Shown: piece by piece, positions 6,045 through 14,331 of the stretch | Layout: each line of letters begins with the position of its first letter | Position numbering within the stretch: position 1 is the first letter of the stretch | Source of the DNA: Anaerolineales bacterium | GTDB taxonomy: Bacteria > Chloroflexota > Anaerolineae > Anaerolineales > Villigracilaceae | Direction: 5' to 3' | Assembly (NCBI GenBank): GCA_030018695.1 | Contig: JASEHI010000001.1 | Location: forward strand, 60,391 to 124,390 | DNA: 64,000 bases | Translations under genes and position numbers: made by a program | Notes under the pieces: model-generated | Databases searched by the model: none | What the model was told of the DNA's origin: nothing | What the model saw: the letters and a program-made list of their open reading frames with translations, nothing else

Positions 6045-8363
6045 ATGACTCTACCCACGCCATCCACTGACCGAGTCCTGAACATCTATCTGGCGCTCAA
6101 CCAGTATCCGATCCTAAGCCCGCGCGTCCGCGCCCGCATGAGGCAGGAGTTGTTCGCGCGCGGCATCATCTCACTTGAAGTATTTGAAATAGAAGTACGC
6201 GAGAAAGCCATCCACTCCCAAGAGCGGGAGGGCTTGCACGACCCATACAGCGAAGAGGCATTCGATATCTGGGAAGCGCGCCTTTCGCGCATCCGCGATT
6301 CGCTGACCGACTTTTATTTCGCCTACAACCTGCCCTACGAGGAGTTCGAGCGCATCGTCAAGGAGATTGTCGGCGAACGCGGCGAGCCGCCGGACACGGT
6401 CACCTTCAACCCCGAACTCGCCCCACAGGATATGCTCTTCCAGCAGGCCGAGCTGCTCGAAGGGTTGCCTCTGGAAAAACGCAAGCCGCTCGAGGCGCGC
6501 CTGCAGGAGATCAAGGTTGTGCTGATCCGCACCATGATCAGCGATCAACTGGCCTATTTGAACATCGCCCGCAAATGGTTCACGGTAGATGACCTGAAAG
6601 ACATCCGCCGCCGTAAGATCGGTTACGGCAAGATCGGCGGCAAGTCGGCTGGGATGCTGCTGGCTTATCGCATCCTGAACGAGGTGGCCCCGCCCGAGGT
6701 GCGCACCGCGATCCGCACGCCGGTCTCATACTTCCTGGCATCCGATATGTTCTATACCTTCATGGCCGCCAATGGCCTGATCCACTGGGCAGACCAGAAG
6801 TACAAGCCCGAAGCGCAGATGCGCCTCGAGTACGCGCAGATTGTTCAGGAATTTGTCCACGGAGAGTTCCCAAAAGACATCCTGGAACGCTTGAGCGCCA
6901 TCCTGAACGAAGCTGGCGACCAGCCGCTCATCGTCCGCTCGTCGAGCCTTTTGGAAGACAATTTCGGCACTTCTTTCGCCGGCAAATACGATAGCTTTTT
7001 TTGCCCAAACCAGGGCACACCCAAAGAAAATCTCAACGCCCTCGCCGAGGCCATCGCCCGCGTCTACGCCTCCTGCATGAACCCCAATGCCTTACTTTAC
7101 CGGCACAACAAAGGCCTGCTGGACTACGACGAGCGTATCGCCGTTCTGATTCAATTCGTCCAGGGAGAACAATACGGACGTTACTTCCTGCCCCACGCGG
7201 CAGGTGTGGCCTTCAGCCGCAACCTGTACCGCTGGTCGCCGCAGATCCGCAAGGAGGACGGGTTTGTGCGCCTGGTCTGGGGTCTGGGTACCCGCGCCGT
7301 AGACCAGGTCGGAGATGACCACCCGCGCCTGGTTGCGCTCAGCCACCCGCAGCTTCATCCGGCCTCGGCCACAAAAATGATTCGCCGCTATTCTCAGGAA
7401 TATGTGGACTTGATTGACTTGCAAGATAACCAGGTCAAAACTCTGGCGGTTGGCGAAGTCCTCCAACCGCGTTATCCGGCCCTGCGCTACATTGCTCAAG
7501 TAGATGAGGGCGACTACCTGGCCGCCATCCGCACCAGCCTGGTTGAGGTGGACAAGCTGGTCCTCACCTTCGATGAACTCCTGCGCCGCACGCCTTTCGC
7601 CGAATATATGCGCCGAATCGTCAAGCTGCTCGAAGAACACTACCACTCCCCGGTGGATATCGAATTCACTCTGCAAATCATTGACCCGCAATCTGCCAGG
7701 CCGTCAATCCGCATCTCGCTCCTGCAGTGCCGCCCACAAAGCCAGATGGAAGATGAAGAGGCCAGAATACCGGAGAAGCTCCCACCCGAGAACATCATCT
7801 TCTCCAGCCGCCGCATGGTGCCGCATGGCACGGTGGACGGCATTCGCTACGTGCTGTTCGTCTCGCCCGAAGATTACTTCAACCTGACCTCCCAGGCCGA
7901 ACGCAGCAAACTGGAACGCGCCATCGGCGCGATCAACGCTGCCCTGAAAGGCGAGACCTTCATCTGCGTTGGGCCAGGACGCTGGGGGACTTCCACACCC
8001 GACATGGGGATACATATCAATTACGGGGATATTTACAACACGCGCGCCTTGATCGAGCTGACCGGACAGGGCATCGGGCCGGACCTGCAGCCGTCATTCG
8101 GCACCCATTTTTTCCAGGACTTGATGGAGTCTAGCATCTACCCCCTGGCCGTTTACCTGGACGACGAGGATGTCGTCTTTAATTCCAATTTCTTCTCTAA
8201 AACCCCGAACCGCCTGAACGACTGGCTGCCGGCGGATAAATCGCTGCGCGCCTGCCTGCGCATCATCGCAGTAGAAGACTACAAGCCTGGCCACCATCTG
8301 ACTTTGGTGATGAACAATGACGCCAGTCGGGCAATAGCCTTTCTGGAGCCGGATAAGAACTAG
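6045..8363 (+). CDS. PEP/pyruvate-binding (PPDK N-domain) protein without mobile or PEP domains
   Basis: The start at 6045 (MTLPTPSTDRVLNIYLALNQ) is preferred; the upstream in-frame codons from 5985 translate a low-complexity word repeat. The 772-residue protein carries the ATP-grasp N-domain of pyruvate phosphate dikinase and PEP synthase: IGGKSAGMLLAYRIL (about residue 197) and RSSSLLEDNFGTSFAGKYDSF (about 297). The C-terminal third has its own conserved stretch, FICVGPGRWGTSTPDMGIHI. The phosphohistidine mobile domain and the PEP barrel are absent, so it cannot perform the full PEP synthase cycle by itself. It may be a regulator or phosphotransfer protein; the substrate is unknown. Confidence 0.75.
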   Translation: MTLPTPSTDRVLNIYLALNQYPILSPRVRARMRQELFARGIISLEVFEIEVREKAIHSQEREGLHDPYSEEAFDIWEARLSRIRDSLTDFYFAYNLPYEEFERIVKEIVGERGEPPDTVTFNPELAPQDMLFQQAELLEGLPLEKRKPLEARLQEIKVVLIRTMISDQLAYLNIARKWFTVDDLKDIRRRKIGYGKIGGKSAGMLLAYRILNEVAPPEVRTAIRTPVSYFLASDMFYTFMAANGLIHWADQKYKPEAQMRLEYAQIVQEFVHGEFPKDILERLSAILNEAGDQPLIVRSSSLLEDNFGTSFAGKYDSFFCPNQGTPKENLNALAEAIARVYASCMNPNALLYRHNKGLLDYDERIAVLIQFVQGEQYGRYFLPHAAGVAFSRNLYRWSPQIRKEDGFVRLVWGLGTRAVDQVGDDHPRLVALSHPQLHPASATKMIRRYSQEYVDLIDLQDNQVKTLAVGEVLQPRYPALRYIAQVDEGDYLAAIRTSLVEVDKLVLTFDELLRRTPFAEYMRRIVKLLEEHYHSPVDIEFTLQIIDPQSARPSIRISLLQCRPQSQMEDEEARIPEKLPPENIIFSSRRMVPHGTVDGIRYVLFVSPEDYFNLTSQAERSKLERAIGAINAALKGETFICVGPGRWGTSTPDMGIHINYGDIYNTRALIELTGQGIGPDLQPSFGTHFFQDLMESSIYPLAVYLDDEDVVFNSNFFSKTPNRLNDWLPADKSLRACLRIIAVEDYKPGHHLTLVMNNDASRAIAFLEPDKN

Positions 8364-8419
8364 AACAAGTGTTCTACTTCTTCTTGCCGAGTAGGCCTTC
8401 GGCGAGCACACAGTAAAGC

Positions 8420-8449
8420 AAAAGGACTGGCATTTTGCCAGCCCTTTTT
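8420..8449. terminator. Bidirectional terminator between convergent genes
   Basis: AAAAGGACTGGC-ATTTT-GCCAGCCCTTTTT has A and T tracts on both sides and serves the converging genes ending at 8363 and 8464. A short CCGAGTAGGCCTTCGGCGAGC repeat (8387-8408) lies just before it. Confidence 0.75.
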
Positions 8450-8463
8450 GATGATGAGGTTAC

Positions 8464-9258
8464 TTATGGCGCAATTCTCGCCTCGTCCGCTTTCGGCTGC
8501 ATGGCCAGGCGCATGGCAAACAAGATGATCAGGCTTACAACAGCAAAGCCGGCAATGACAACTTCCACCCCTGCCGCTCCCAGAGTGGGCAAAAGATGAG
8601 TTGCTGTCCCATTCACCAGCGCATGCCAGAGTATGGCCAGCCAGAACCAGAGCGGCTGCTTGAGAGTCACACTGCGCAGCACCATGACCGAGAGCGTGAT
8701 TTGCATGGCCATCGCGAAGATGCGTTCGACGAAACCAAGCACCGACAGGTACACCGGCGCAGACCAAAAGTCCGTTACCTGTTGCTGCAAGGCAGCTGCC
8801 TGATCAGCCGGAAGTTGAAGGACGGCAACATCCACACCGCGCAGAGACAACATAGTGAAGAACGCCAGGGCGGCGAGGATGCCCAGGAAAATAGCCTCGA
8901 TGCCTCCGTGACCCGCGCCGACCATCAGGCCTTCATTCCAGGTACGCGTTTTCTTGAGCACGAACTTGAAGAGGATGTAACGGGCAGTCTCTTCGAAGAT
9001 GCCGGCCAGCAGGCCAAGCACCACGGCATTGAAAAGCCTCGTCCAGGCCTCGGCAGGTGCGGGCAGCACACCGGCATTGAACAGCGCGGTCAGCCCCGAC
9101 AACACGGGAACGTGAACCACCTGTGCAGCGATGAAGGTCAATGCGCCTGCCAGAAAGAGTCTCCACGAGAGTTTGAAGCGGCGCGACAGGTAAATCCCCA
9201 GCAGGATGGGCAAAAGGATCATCCCCAGAAAATTGATGGCATAGGTAACGGCTAACAT
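8464..9258 (-). CDS. YhfC-family glutamic-type intramembrane protease
   Basis: A 264-residue protein with about eight membrane helices. The diagnostic motif GLLAGIFEETARYILFKFVL holds the EExxR signature (about residues 96-100), followed by a GAGHGGIEAIFLG helix with a conserved His and Glu. This is the YhfC/DUF2324 branch of the CPBP-like intramembrane protease clan. Substrates are unknown. The gene lies just downstream of the ABC exporter pair on the same strand, and ATAAGGAGAAACT gives a good ribosome binding site. Confidence 0.7.
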   Translation of the reverse strand: MLAVTYAINFLGMILLPILLGIYLSRRFKLSWRLFLAGALTFIAAQVVHVPVLSGLTALFNAGVLPAPAEAWTRLFNAVVLGLLAGIFEETARYILFKFVLKKTRTWNEGLMVGAGHGGIEAIFLGILAALAFFTMLSLRGVDVAVLQLPADQAAALQQQVTDFWSAPVYLSVLGFVERIFAMAMQITLSVMVLRSVTLKQPLWFWLAILWHALVNGTATHLLPTLGAAGVEVVIAGFAVVSLIILFAMRLAMQPKADEARIAP

Positions 9259-9295
9259 AGTTTCTCCTTATTTTTGGCAACATGCCACAAACGTA

Positions 9296-10489
9296 TCATG
9301 TTCGGAACAGTACCTGCTCGCGATGGAACTGCCAGACGGCAAAAACAAGCCCGATGGCCGCGTACACTAGAGAGGAAGCCAGCACGACGCCAAATTCCAG
9401 CCCGCCAGCCGTGCCGAGGAAGAGATCGCGCAGGATCAGGTTGGAGCCAAAGATCGGGATGGCATAGGTTGGCAGGCCGGGAGTGAAATCGGGGATCAGC
9501 ATCACGGCCATCGCCGGAATGAGCACCACGAATTGCAGCGGCACGATGTAGTTCTGCGCCTCTTTGAAACTGCGGGCGAAGAGGCACACCGCGATCTCCA
9601 GCGCGCCGAACATCAGCGCGATGGGAAACGCGGCCAGCAGCACGAGAAGCGCCGTCTGCATAGAGACCGTATACGTCACTGCTCCATCCGCTGCCCCCAT
9701 TTCGGGCGTGGCGATCATGAAGGCGACCATCATGCTGGCGAGCGCCAGGATGATGGCGGCCAGCGAGGTGGTGATGACCGCCAGCAGTTTGCCGCTCACC
9801 ACCTGCACCCGCCCGGAGGGGGTCACCAGCAGCGGTTCGAGCGTCAGGCGTTCCTTTTCGCCGGCGGTCACGTCAATGGCGGTGTACATACCGCCCACCA
9901 GCCCCCACAAGATGGTGAACATGGGCAGCATCATGGCGAGGTACTTGCCGCCCATCTGCTGGGACGTGGCGAGGTTTTGGTACTCGGTCTCGAACGGCGC
10001 GAGCAGGGTCACGTCCACGCCGCGCGCCGCCATCCGCTGGGCGACGATGCCCTGGGCATATATCATCAGTAACGTCTCCACCCGCGTCATTTGCACGTCG
10101 GCGGTCATTTTGCTCTGGTCGGAAAGGACGACAATCTGGCCGGGCTGCTTTTCCTGAGCCAGGTCTGCTTCGAAGTTCTCAGGGATACGCAGCCCGACGA
10201 GCGCCTTTTTTTCGCGCAGGAGTGGTTCGATATCGTCGCTCTCGATGACCCCGATGGTCGGATCGGAACGCAGGAAGGCCATCAGCCCCGGCGCATGCTC
10301 GCCGCCGGAAACCGCCACTGTGATCACCGCGCTCTCCTGCTTTTCGAACTGATCGATCATCAGTTTCTGCGGCAGGATGACAAAGAGCGGCATGATCAGC
10401 ACTGGCCCAAGCACCATCGCCCAGAGTGTGCGGCGGTCGCGCAACGAATCCAGCATCTCCTTGAGCCAGACGATGAACACGGTTTTCAT
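9296..10489 (-). CDS. ABC-2 type permease, NatB-like
   Basis: A 397-residue permease with one N-terminal helix (about residues 22-40), a large extracytoplasmic domain (about 50-190) and five or six C-terminal helices. TAGEKERLTLEPLLVTP between the first core helices is the conserved coupling segment of NatB/YhaP-type ABC-2 permeases. Its start overlaps the stop of the ATPase gene at 10486 (ATGA), so the two form a bicistron. NatAB-type systems export Na+ or small amphiphiles; the substrate here is not evident. Confidence 0.8.
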   Translation of the reverse strand: MKTVFIVWLKEMLDSLRDRRTLWAMVLGPVLIMPLFVILPQKLMIDQFEKQESAVITVAVSGGEHAPGLMAFLRSDPTIGVIESDDIEPLLREKKALVGLRIPENFEADLAQEKQPGQIVVLSDQSKMTADVQMTRVETLLMIYAQGIVAQRMAARGVDVTLLAPFETEYQNLATSQQMGGKYLAMMLPMFTILWGLVGGMYTAIDVTAGEKERLTLEPLLVTPSGRVQVVSGKLLAVITTSLAAIILALASMMVAFMIATPEMGAADGAVTYTVSMQTALLVLLAAFPIALMFGALEIAVCLFARSFKEAQNYIVPLQFVVLIPAMAVMLIPDFTPGLPTYAIPIFGSNLILRDLFLGTAGGLEFGVVLASSLVYAAIGLVFAVWQFHREQVLFRT

Positions 10490-11223
10490 GATTTAATCTC
10501 CTCGGCCTCAACGCCCACCAGTTGGACAAAGGCCTCTTCCAGCGTGGCCTGGCCGCTCTGCCGCCGCAGTTCTTCCGGCGCGCCGGCGGCCACGATCTGC
10601 CCGCGGTGGATGATGGCAATACGGTCGCACAGGCGCTCGGCCTCGTCGAGGATGTGGGTGGAAAAAAGCACGCAGCGGCCCTCATCCCGAAAGCGGCGGA
10701 TCAGATCGCGCACGCCGCGCACGCTCATCACGTCCAGCCCGGCGGTGGGTTCGTCGAGCAGCATGGTCTTGGGATTATGGATCAGGGCGCGCCCCAGGGC
10801 GACCTTCTGCTTCATGCCTTTCGAAAACGGATCGCAGCGGCGGTTAGCGTATTCGCCCATTTCCAGCAGGGCGATCAGTTCTGTGATGCGCCGTTCCAGC
10901 GGGGCTTCGGCCATACCATAAAGTCGCCCGAAGTAGCGCAGGTGTTCGCGGGCGGTCAGGCGGCCATAGAGGCCCCAGTTCTCGGGCAGCACGCCAATGG
11001 CAGCGCGCACTTTTTCCGGCGCGCGCCGCAGGTCATGCCCGTCCACAGCAGCAGTCCCGGAAGTGGGGCGCAGGATGGTGGCGAGCATGCGCAGGATGGT
11101 GGTCTTGCCCGCGCCGTTCGGCCCGAGCAACCCCATCACCTCGCCGTCGTGCGCCGCGAACGAGACGCCGTTCACCGCGCGCAGCGCGCCGAAGTGTTTG
11201 GTCAGGTTATCAACTGCGATCAT
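10486..11223 (-). CDS. ABC transporter ATP-binding subunit, NatA-like
   Basis: A 245-residue ATPase with Walker A GLLGPNGAGKTTILRML, a signature motif in FSKGMKQKVALGRAL and Walker B TMLLDEPTAGLD followed by the H-loop FSTHIL. It energises the membrane partner encoded immediately downstream with a 4-bp overlap. The N-terminal phrase MIAVDNLTKHFGALRAVNGVSF is typical of the NatA/drug-exporter subfamily. GGAGAAAAAAATG supplies the start; this ribosome site lies right after the stop of the broken PIN gene, so transcription probably runs through from upstream. Confidence 0.85.
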   Translation of the reverse strand: MIAVDNLTKHFGALRAVNGVSFAAHDGEVMGLLGPNGAGKTTILRMLATILRPTSGTAAVDGHDLRRAPEKVRAAIGVLPENWGLYGRLTAREHLRYFGRLYGMAEAPLERRITELIALLEMGEYANRRCDPFSKGMKQKVALGRALIHNPKTMLLDEPTAGLDVMSVRGVRDLIRRFRDEGRCVLFSTHILDEAERLCDRIAIIHRGQIVAAGAPEELRRQSGQATLEEAFVQLVGVEAEEIKS

Positions 11224-11232
11224 TTTTTTCTC

Positions 11233-11676
11233 CTAAGAAGAATCCTCCCGCAACAACGCTCGAAATCCCGCCTGTTTAAAATGCTCATCCGTGGTCAACG
11301 CTTCGGTAATCCCGCGCTCTTGCATGACAACGAATGAGACACAATCGGTCAGTCCTCATTCCTTATCAGGACGCTCTCGATAGAGTTTGACAGCTCTCGC
11401 ATACAGGTCTTCTGACAGTGGAACAATCTTTACGTTGTGGTCTGCTTCCAGTGCGTTCAACAACTTTACCGCCGCTTGACGATAGCGTTGTTTCGCCAAA
11501 GCATTCCCAAGTTCCAACAAGACTGCACGCGTTGTTACCAAGCGTGTCTTCGCAGCTTCTAACTCGTTGGCAAGGCGAACTGCTCGTTCGTGGAAGGAGT
11601 CGCTTGACGAAGACAAGGCGATTGAGTACGACGAGTCAAGAAACACCTCAGTTCTCACCGGCCAGTGCTCCACCAT
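11233..11676 (-). pseudogene. PIN-domain (VapC-like) toxin gene with an in-frame TGA
   Basis: The N-terminal part reads EVFLDSSYSIALSSSSDSFHERA with the first acidic residue of the PIN fold, and continues to LYRERPDKE, where TGA stops translation. The same frame resumes as GLTDCVSFVVMQERGITEALTTDEHF, the conserved T-D-C and D-E-H block of PIN nucleases, and ends normally at 11233. The expected residue at the stop is Trp (DKEWGLTDC is the family pattern), so a single TGG to TGA change inactivates it. It overlaps the antitoxin-like gene upstream by 29 bp. Confidence 0.75.
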
Positions 11677-11881
11677 ACAGGTACTCTTCCAAGTTGGCTG
11701 ACCAATCTGGGGGGCCTTCTAAGTCGAGTGAGCGTGCTATCTGTAAGAACGATGTCTCTTGTTCTACAGCAGGCGGTATGGTTTCGATAACAATCAACAC
11801 GCGAGTGTTTGGTTCAAGTACGATTGGCTCAGCAGGACGGAACACCGCGCCGTCAAATAATGCTTCAATTGTTCTAGCCAT
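11648..11881 (-). CDS. AF2212-like (DUF104) antitoxin
   Basis: The start at 11881 is chosen because GGAGG lies 8 bp upstream; the longer ORF from 12067 has no site. The 77-residue protein begins MARTIEALFDGAVFRPAEPIVLEPNTRVLIVIE, the short beta-rich DUF104 domain found as the partner of PIN toxins. It is followed by an acidic tail. With its toxin disrupted by a nonsense codon, it may now be an orphan antitoxin. Confidence 0.7.
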   Translation of the reverse strand: MARTIEALFDGAVFRPAEPIVLEPNTRVLIVIETIPPAVEQETSFLQIARSLDLEGPPDWSANLEEYLYGGALAGEN

Positions 11882-12008
11882 TGTTTTTCCTCCAACACTA
11901 AAAGTGCTTTCAGCATTCCATGCCATGCAGAGTATAGCACGGATATGCGCCTTATGCGCAGGGCGCTCATAGGCTTCCTCGCGCCCGCCTAACCACCGAA
12001 ACACCGGC

Positions 12009-12227
12009 TTACCCCGGCCAGCTGTGCCGACGGCGTACCTCGGCAGAAAGTGATCGCTTGGCAACAACGGTGATTTTATTACTGTTTGTGATGGTGTAGG
12101 TACCGACCACTTCCCAGCCTTCCAGGCCCAATTCGTTTAACGTGGCCTCCAGTTCATCTTCCTTCGGCCCGCGCCACATGTTACCCAGGCTGAAAACAGT
12201 GTATTCCCATTTATTTGTATCTGCCAT
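12009..12227 (-). CDS. DUF4177 domain-containing protein
   Basis: A 72-residue protein with KWEYTVFSLGNMWRGPKEDELEATLNELGLEGWEVVGTYTITNSNKITVVAKR, matching the pattern of DUF4177: aromatic first strand, LNELGxEGWEVV and a C-terminal strand. The domain is widespread with no established function. AAGGAGCG precedes the ATG. It is upstream of the antitoxin/PIN pair on the same strand, separated by 127 bp, and directly downstream of a parS-like site. Confidence 0.65.
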   Translation of the reverse strand: MADTNKWEYTVFSLGNMWRGPKEDELEATLNELGLEGWEVVGTYTITNSNKITVVAKRSLSAEVRRRHSWPG

Positions 12228-12250
12228 ATAACGCTCCTTCGCAGTCTACA

Positions 12251-12266
12251 TGTTTCACGTGAAACG
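12251..12266. promoter_or_regulatory. parS-like centromere site 1
   Basis: TGTTTCACGTGAAACG matches the bacterial parS consensus (TGTTNCACGTGNAACA) at every position except the last. ParB binds and spreads from such sites, usually near oriC. It lies between the DUF4177 gene and the ABC permease gene. Confidence 0.8.
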
Positions 12267-12289
12267 AGGCGTAAAACGTAATGTCACGC

Positions 12290-12333
12290 TTTGCGTTTTA
12301 CGTTTTACGTTTTACGTTTTACGTTTTACCCTT
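12290..12333. repeat. CGTTTTA heptamer tandem repeat
   Basis: GCGTTTTACGTTTTACGTTTTACG and continuing: about five copies of a 7-bp unit between two parS-like sites. The reverse complement word ACGTAAAACG reappears inside tmk at about 28006-28025. Confidence 0.75.
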
Positions 12334-12363
12334 ATTTTGAGATTATCAATTTTGAAGGCAATT

Positions 12364-12379
12364 CGTTTCACGTGAAACG
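12364..12379. promoter_or_regulatory. parS-like centromere site 2
   Basis: CGTTTCACGTGAAACG is a perfect 16-bp palindrome with an intact GTTTCACGTGAAAC core. It abuts the stop codon of the permease gene at 12380. Confidence 0.8.
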
Positions 12380-13141
12380 TTACATTTCCTGTTTACGAAA
12401 AACCAACCCGGCGGCCAACAGCGCCGCGAAAATCAATCCCACGCTGACCCAGAGCGCCGGCCAGGCGGCTTCTCCGCTGCCCAAGGTCATGGCTGCGCCC
12501 CAGCCGAACAACCTGCCAGGGGAATAGTCGCTGATGCGGGGCAGCGAGCCGATGCCGCCAATCAGGATGAGCGCGGCAAAGGATAGTCCGGCAGTGGCTG
12601 CCTGTGTCCGCGCCAGTGTGCTGCACAACAAGGTAACCGCGATATAAACCAGAAAAACCAGCAGCATCAAGCCATTGAGCGCCAGGAACGTTCCCCACGG
12701 CAGCGCCTCGAACAGCAGCAGCGTGTAGTACCAGCACCCCAGCGCAGCCAGTATCAGGCTGGCGGCGAAAGTCAGCGCCTGAGCTGTGAATTTCGCCAGC
12801 AAAAACGTTCCACGTGAAACCGGACGCGTCAAGATCAACGCCGCGGTGCCGCGTTCTTTCTCCTGGGCGACCATGCCCATCGTCATCAGCAAGGCCAGCA
12901 GGATGCCGAACTGGCTCATATTCTTGACGTATTGCGTCACTGCATCCGCCAGCGTCGGCGCGGGGATGATAGACGCCAGTTCGGGCGGCATGTTGGGGAT
13001 GGTTTTCAAGATTTCAGGCGTGAACTTTGCCAAGAGCGGAGAACTTAAGCCAAAAGCAACCAGCACCGCCGCGACGATCAGAAATCTAAAGGTGCGCCAT
13101 TGTTCGAGCAATTCTTTGCGCAAGACGATGACGAAATTCAT
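12380..13141 (-). CDS. ABC-2 type permease
   Basis: A 253-residue permease with six predicted membrane helices and the ABC-2 coupling segment AQEKERGTAALILTRPVSRGTFLLAKF (about residues 92-118). MNFVIVLRKELLEQWRTFRFLIVA at the start is typical of the family. The gene overlaps the upstream ATPase gene (13138) by 4 bp and is the last member of the operon headed by the GntR regulator at 15757. A parS-like site (12806-12821) lies inside the codons for RGTF. The substrate is unknown. Confidence 0.8.
   Translation of the reverse strand: MNFVIVLRKELLEQWRTFRFLIVAAVLVAFGLSSPLLAKFTPEILKTIPNMPPELASIIPAPTLADAVTQYVKNMSQFGILLALLMTMGMVAQEKERGTAALILTRPVSRGTFLLAKFTAQALTFAASLILAALGCWYYTLLLFEALPWGTFLALNGLMLLVFLVYIAVTLLCSTLARTQAATAGLSFAALILIGGIGSLPRISDYSPGRLFGWGAAMTLGSGEAAWPALWVSVGLIFAALLAAGLVFRKQEM
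12806..12821. promoter_or_regulatory. parS-like centromere site 3, intragenic
   Basis: CGTTCCACGTGAAACC keeps the 14-bp core GTTNCACGTGNAAC intact. It is embedded in the coding sequence of the ABC permease, as some parS sites are in other bacteria. Three sites within 571 bp make chance unlikely. Confidence 0.75.
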
Positions 13142-14070
13142 GACACACCTTCCTTCACCAGTTGCAGAAAAACATCCTCCAGCGCCGGCTTGACCTCCGC
13201 GTAGCGCGTCAGCTCCAGTTTGGCCTGCACCGCCGAAGCCAGCAATTCGCGGCGGGCAAAGGCCACATCCTTGACCGTGACCCGCGCCGTCTCACCTTCC
13301 AGACTGACGGCTGTCACCCAATCCGCCTGACGCAGTGAATCAGCCCAGCGGCGCAGTGATTCGCTTTCGATGGCCTCCAACTCGAACACCGGCACGGCGT
13401 ACTGCGCCAGCAGCGCCTCGCGCGGCGACTGGACGACCAGTTTTCCATGATTGATGATGCCAACCACGTCACAGATACGCCCTACATCGGCCAGGATGTG
13501 CGTGGACATGAACACGGTACAACGGCCGCGCAGGCTGTCAATCAGTTCGAGCACGTCCTTGCGCCCGGCAGGATCCAAGGCGCTGACCGGCTCATCCAGG
13601 AACAGCACAGACGGGCGGTGAATGAGCGCCGCGCCCAATCCCAGCCGCTGCCGCATACCGCGCGAGAATCCGCCGATGCGCCGTTTTCGAGTCTCATATA
13701 ATCCGACCTGTTCAAGCAGTTCGCGGATATGCGCCTTGCGCTCGGTGGTGGCAATGCCGTACAAGCGGCCAAGATAATCGAGGAATTCCAGCGGCGTCAT
13801 CCAGGGATAAAAGGCCGGTTCCTCGGGCAGATGACCAATGGTGCGGGATAAAGCGCGTCCGTCGGCAGCGAGGTCAATTCCAGCAACCCTGGCCCGGCCG
13901 GCGGTCGGGCGCGCCAGGCCGGTCAGGATGCGGATGGCCGTCGTCTTACCGGCCCCGTTCGGGCCGAGGAAGCCGAAGACCACGCCCGGTTCGACGGTCA
14001 GGTCCAGTCCGTCGAGGGCGCGCACCGTGCCGTAGACTTTCGTCAGCGATTCGATCTGGATGGCAGTCAT
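13138..14070 (-). CDS. ABC transporter ATP-binding subunit
   Basis: A 310-residue ATPase with Walker A GFLGPNGAGKTTAIRIL, signature GGFSRGMRQRLGLGAAL and Walker B VLFLDEPVSALDPAG. A C-terminal domain of about 90 residues (FELEAIESESLRRWADSLRQ) resembles the extension of BcrA/CcmA-type exporter ATPases. Start and stop overlap both neighbours by 4 bp: the PLDc_N-like gene upstream and the permease downstream. This tight packing with a YtrA-type regulator suggests export of an antimicrobial or envelope-stress response, but this is inferred from context. Confidence 0.85.
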   Translation of the reverse strand: MTAIQIESLTKVYGTVRALDGLDLTVEPGVVFGFLGPNGAGKTTAIRILTGLARPTAGRARVAGIDLAADGRALSRTIGHLPEEPAFYPWMTPLEFLDYLGRLYGIATTERKAHIRELLEQVGLYETRKRRIGGFSRGMRQRLGLGAALIHRPSVLFLDEPVSALDPAGRKDVLELIDSLRGRCTVFMSTHILADVGRICDVVGIINHGKLVVQSPREALLAQYAVPVFELEAIESESLRRWADSLRQADWVTAVSLEGETARVTVKDVAFARRELLASAVQAKLELTRYAEVKPALEDVFLQLVKEGVS

Positions 14071-14273
14071 TCTTCAATCTCTTCTTCCCGGCCGGCAACG
14101 AAATACACGATCGGGCCGATGAAGTTGACGAGAACGATTACCACCGCCCAGAGCCATTTGGCGCTTTTCGTGCGCGGGCGGCGGATCAAATCGGCCAGCG
14201 CGGCGATCATCAGCGCCAGCTGGATGATAATCACTGGCACAAGCAGGGGGATATATTCGCGAATGTTTTCCAT
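14067..14273 (-). CDS. PLDc N-terminal domain membrane protein
   Basis: A 68-residue protein with two helices: LLVPVIIIQLALMIAALADLIRRPRTKS and WLWAVVIVLVNFIGPIVYFVAGREEE. This is the phospholipase D-nuclease N-terminal (PLDc_N) module, common as a stand-alone small protein next to ABC-2 exporters in Gram-positive bacteria and Chloroflexota. It contains no catalytic HKD motif. A 4-bp overlap couples it to the ABC ATPase downstream, which suggests a role in assembling or sensing for that exporter. Confidence 0.75.
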   Translation of the reverse strand: MENIREYIPLLVPVIIIQLALMIAALADLIRRPRTKSAKWLWAVVIVLVNFIGPIVYFVAGREEEIEE

Positions 14274-14274
14274 T

Positions 14275-14331
14275 TGCTATTTGCCCTTTGCTATTTGCTA
14301 TTTGCTATTTGCTATTTGCCATTTGCTGATA
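14275..14331. repeat. TTTGCTA heptamer tandem repeat
   Basis: A run of TTTGCTATTTGCTATTTG-type words fills the gap between the slipin stop and the PLDc_N start codon. It is one of several low-complexity word repeats between genes here. Confidence 0.75.
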
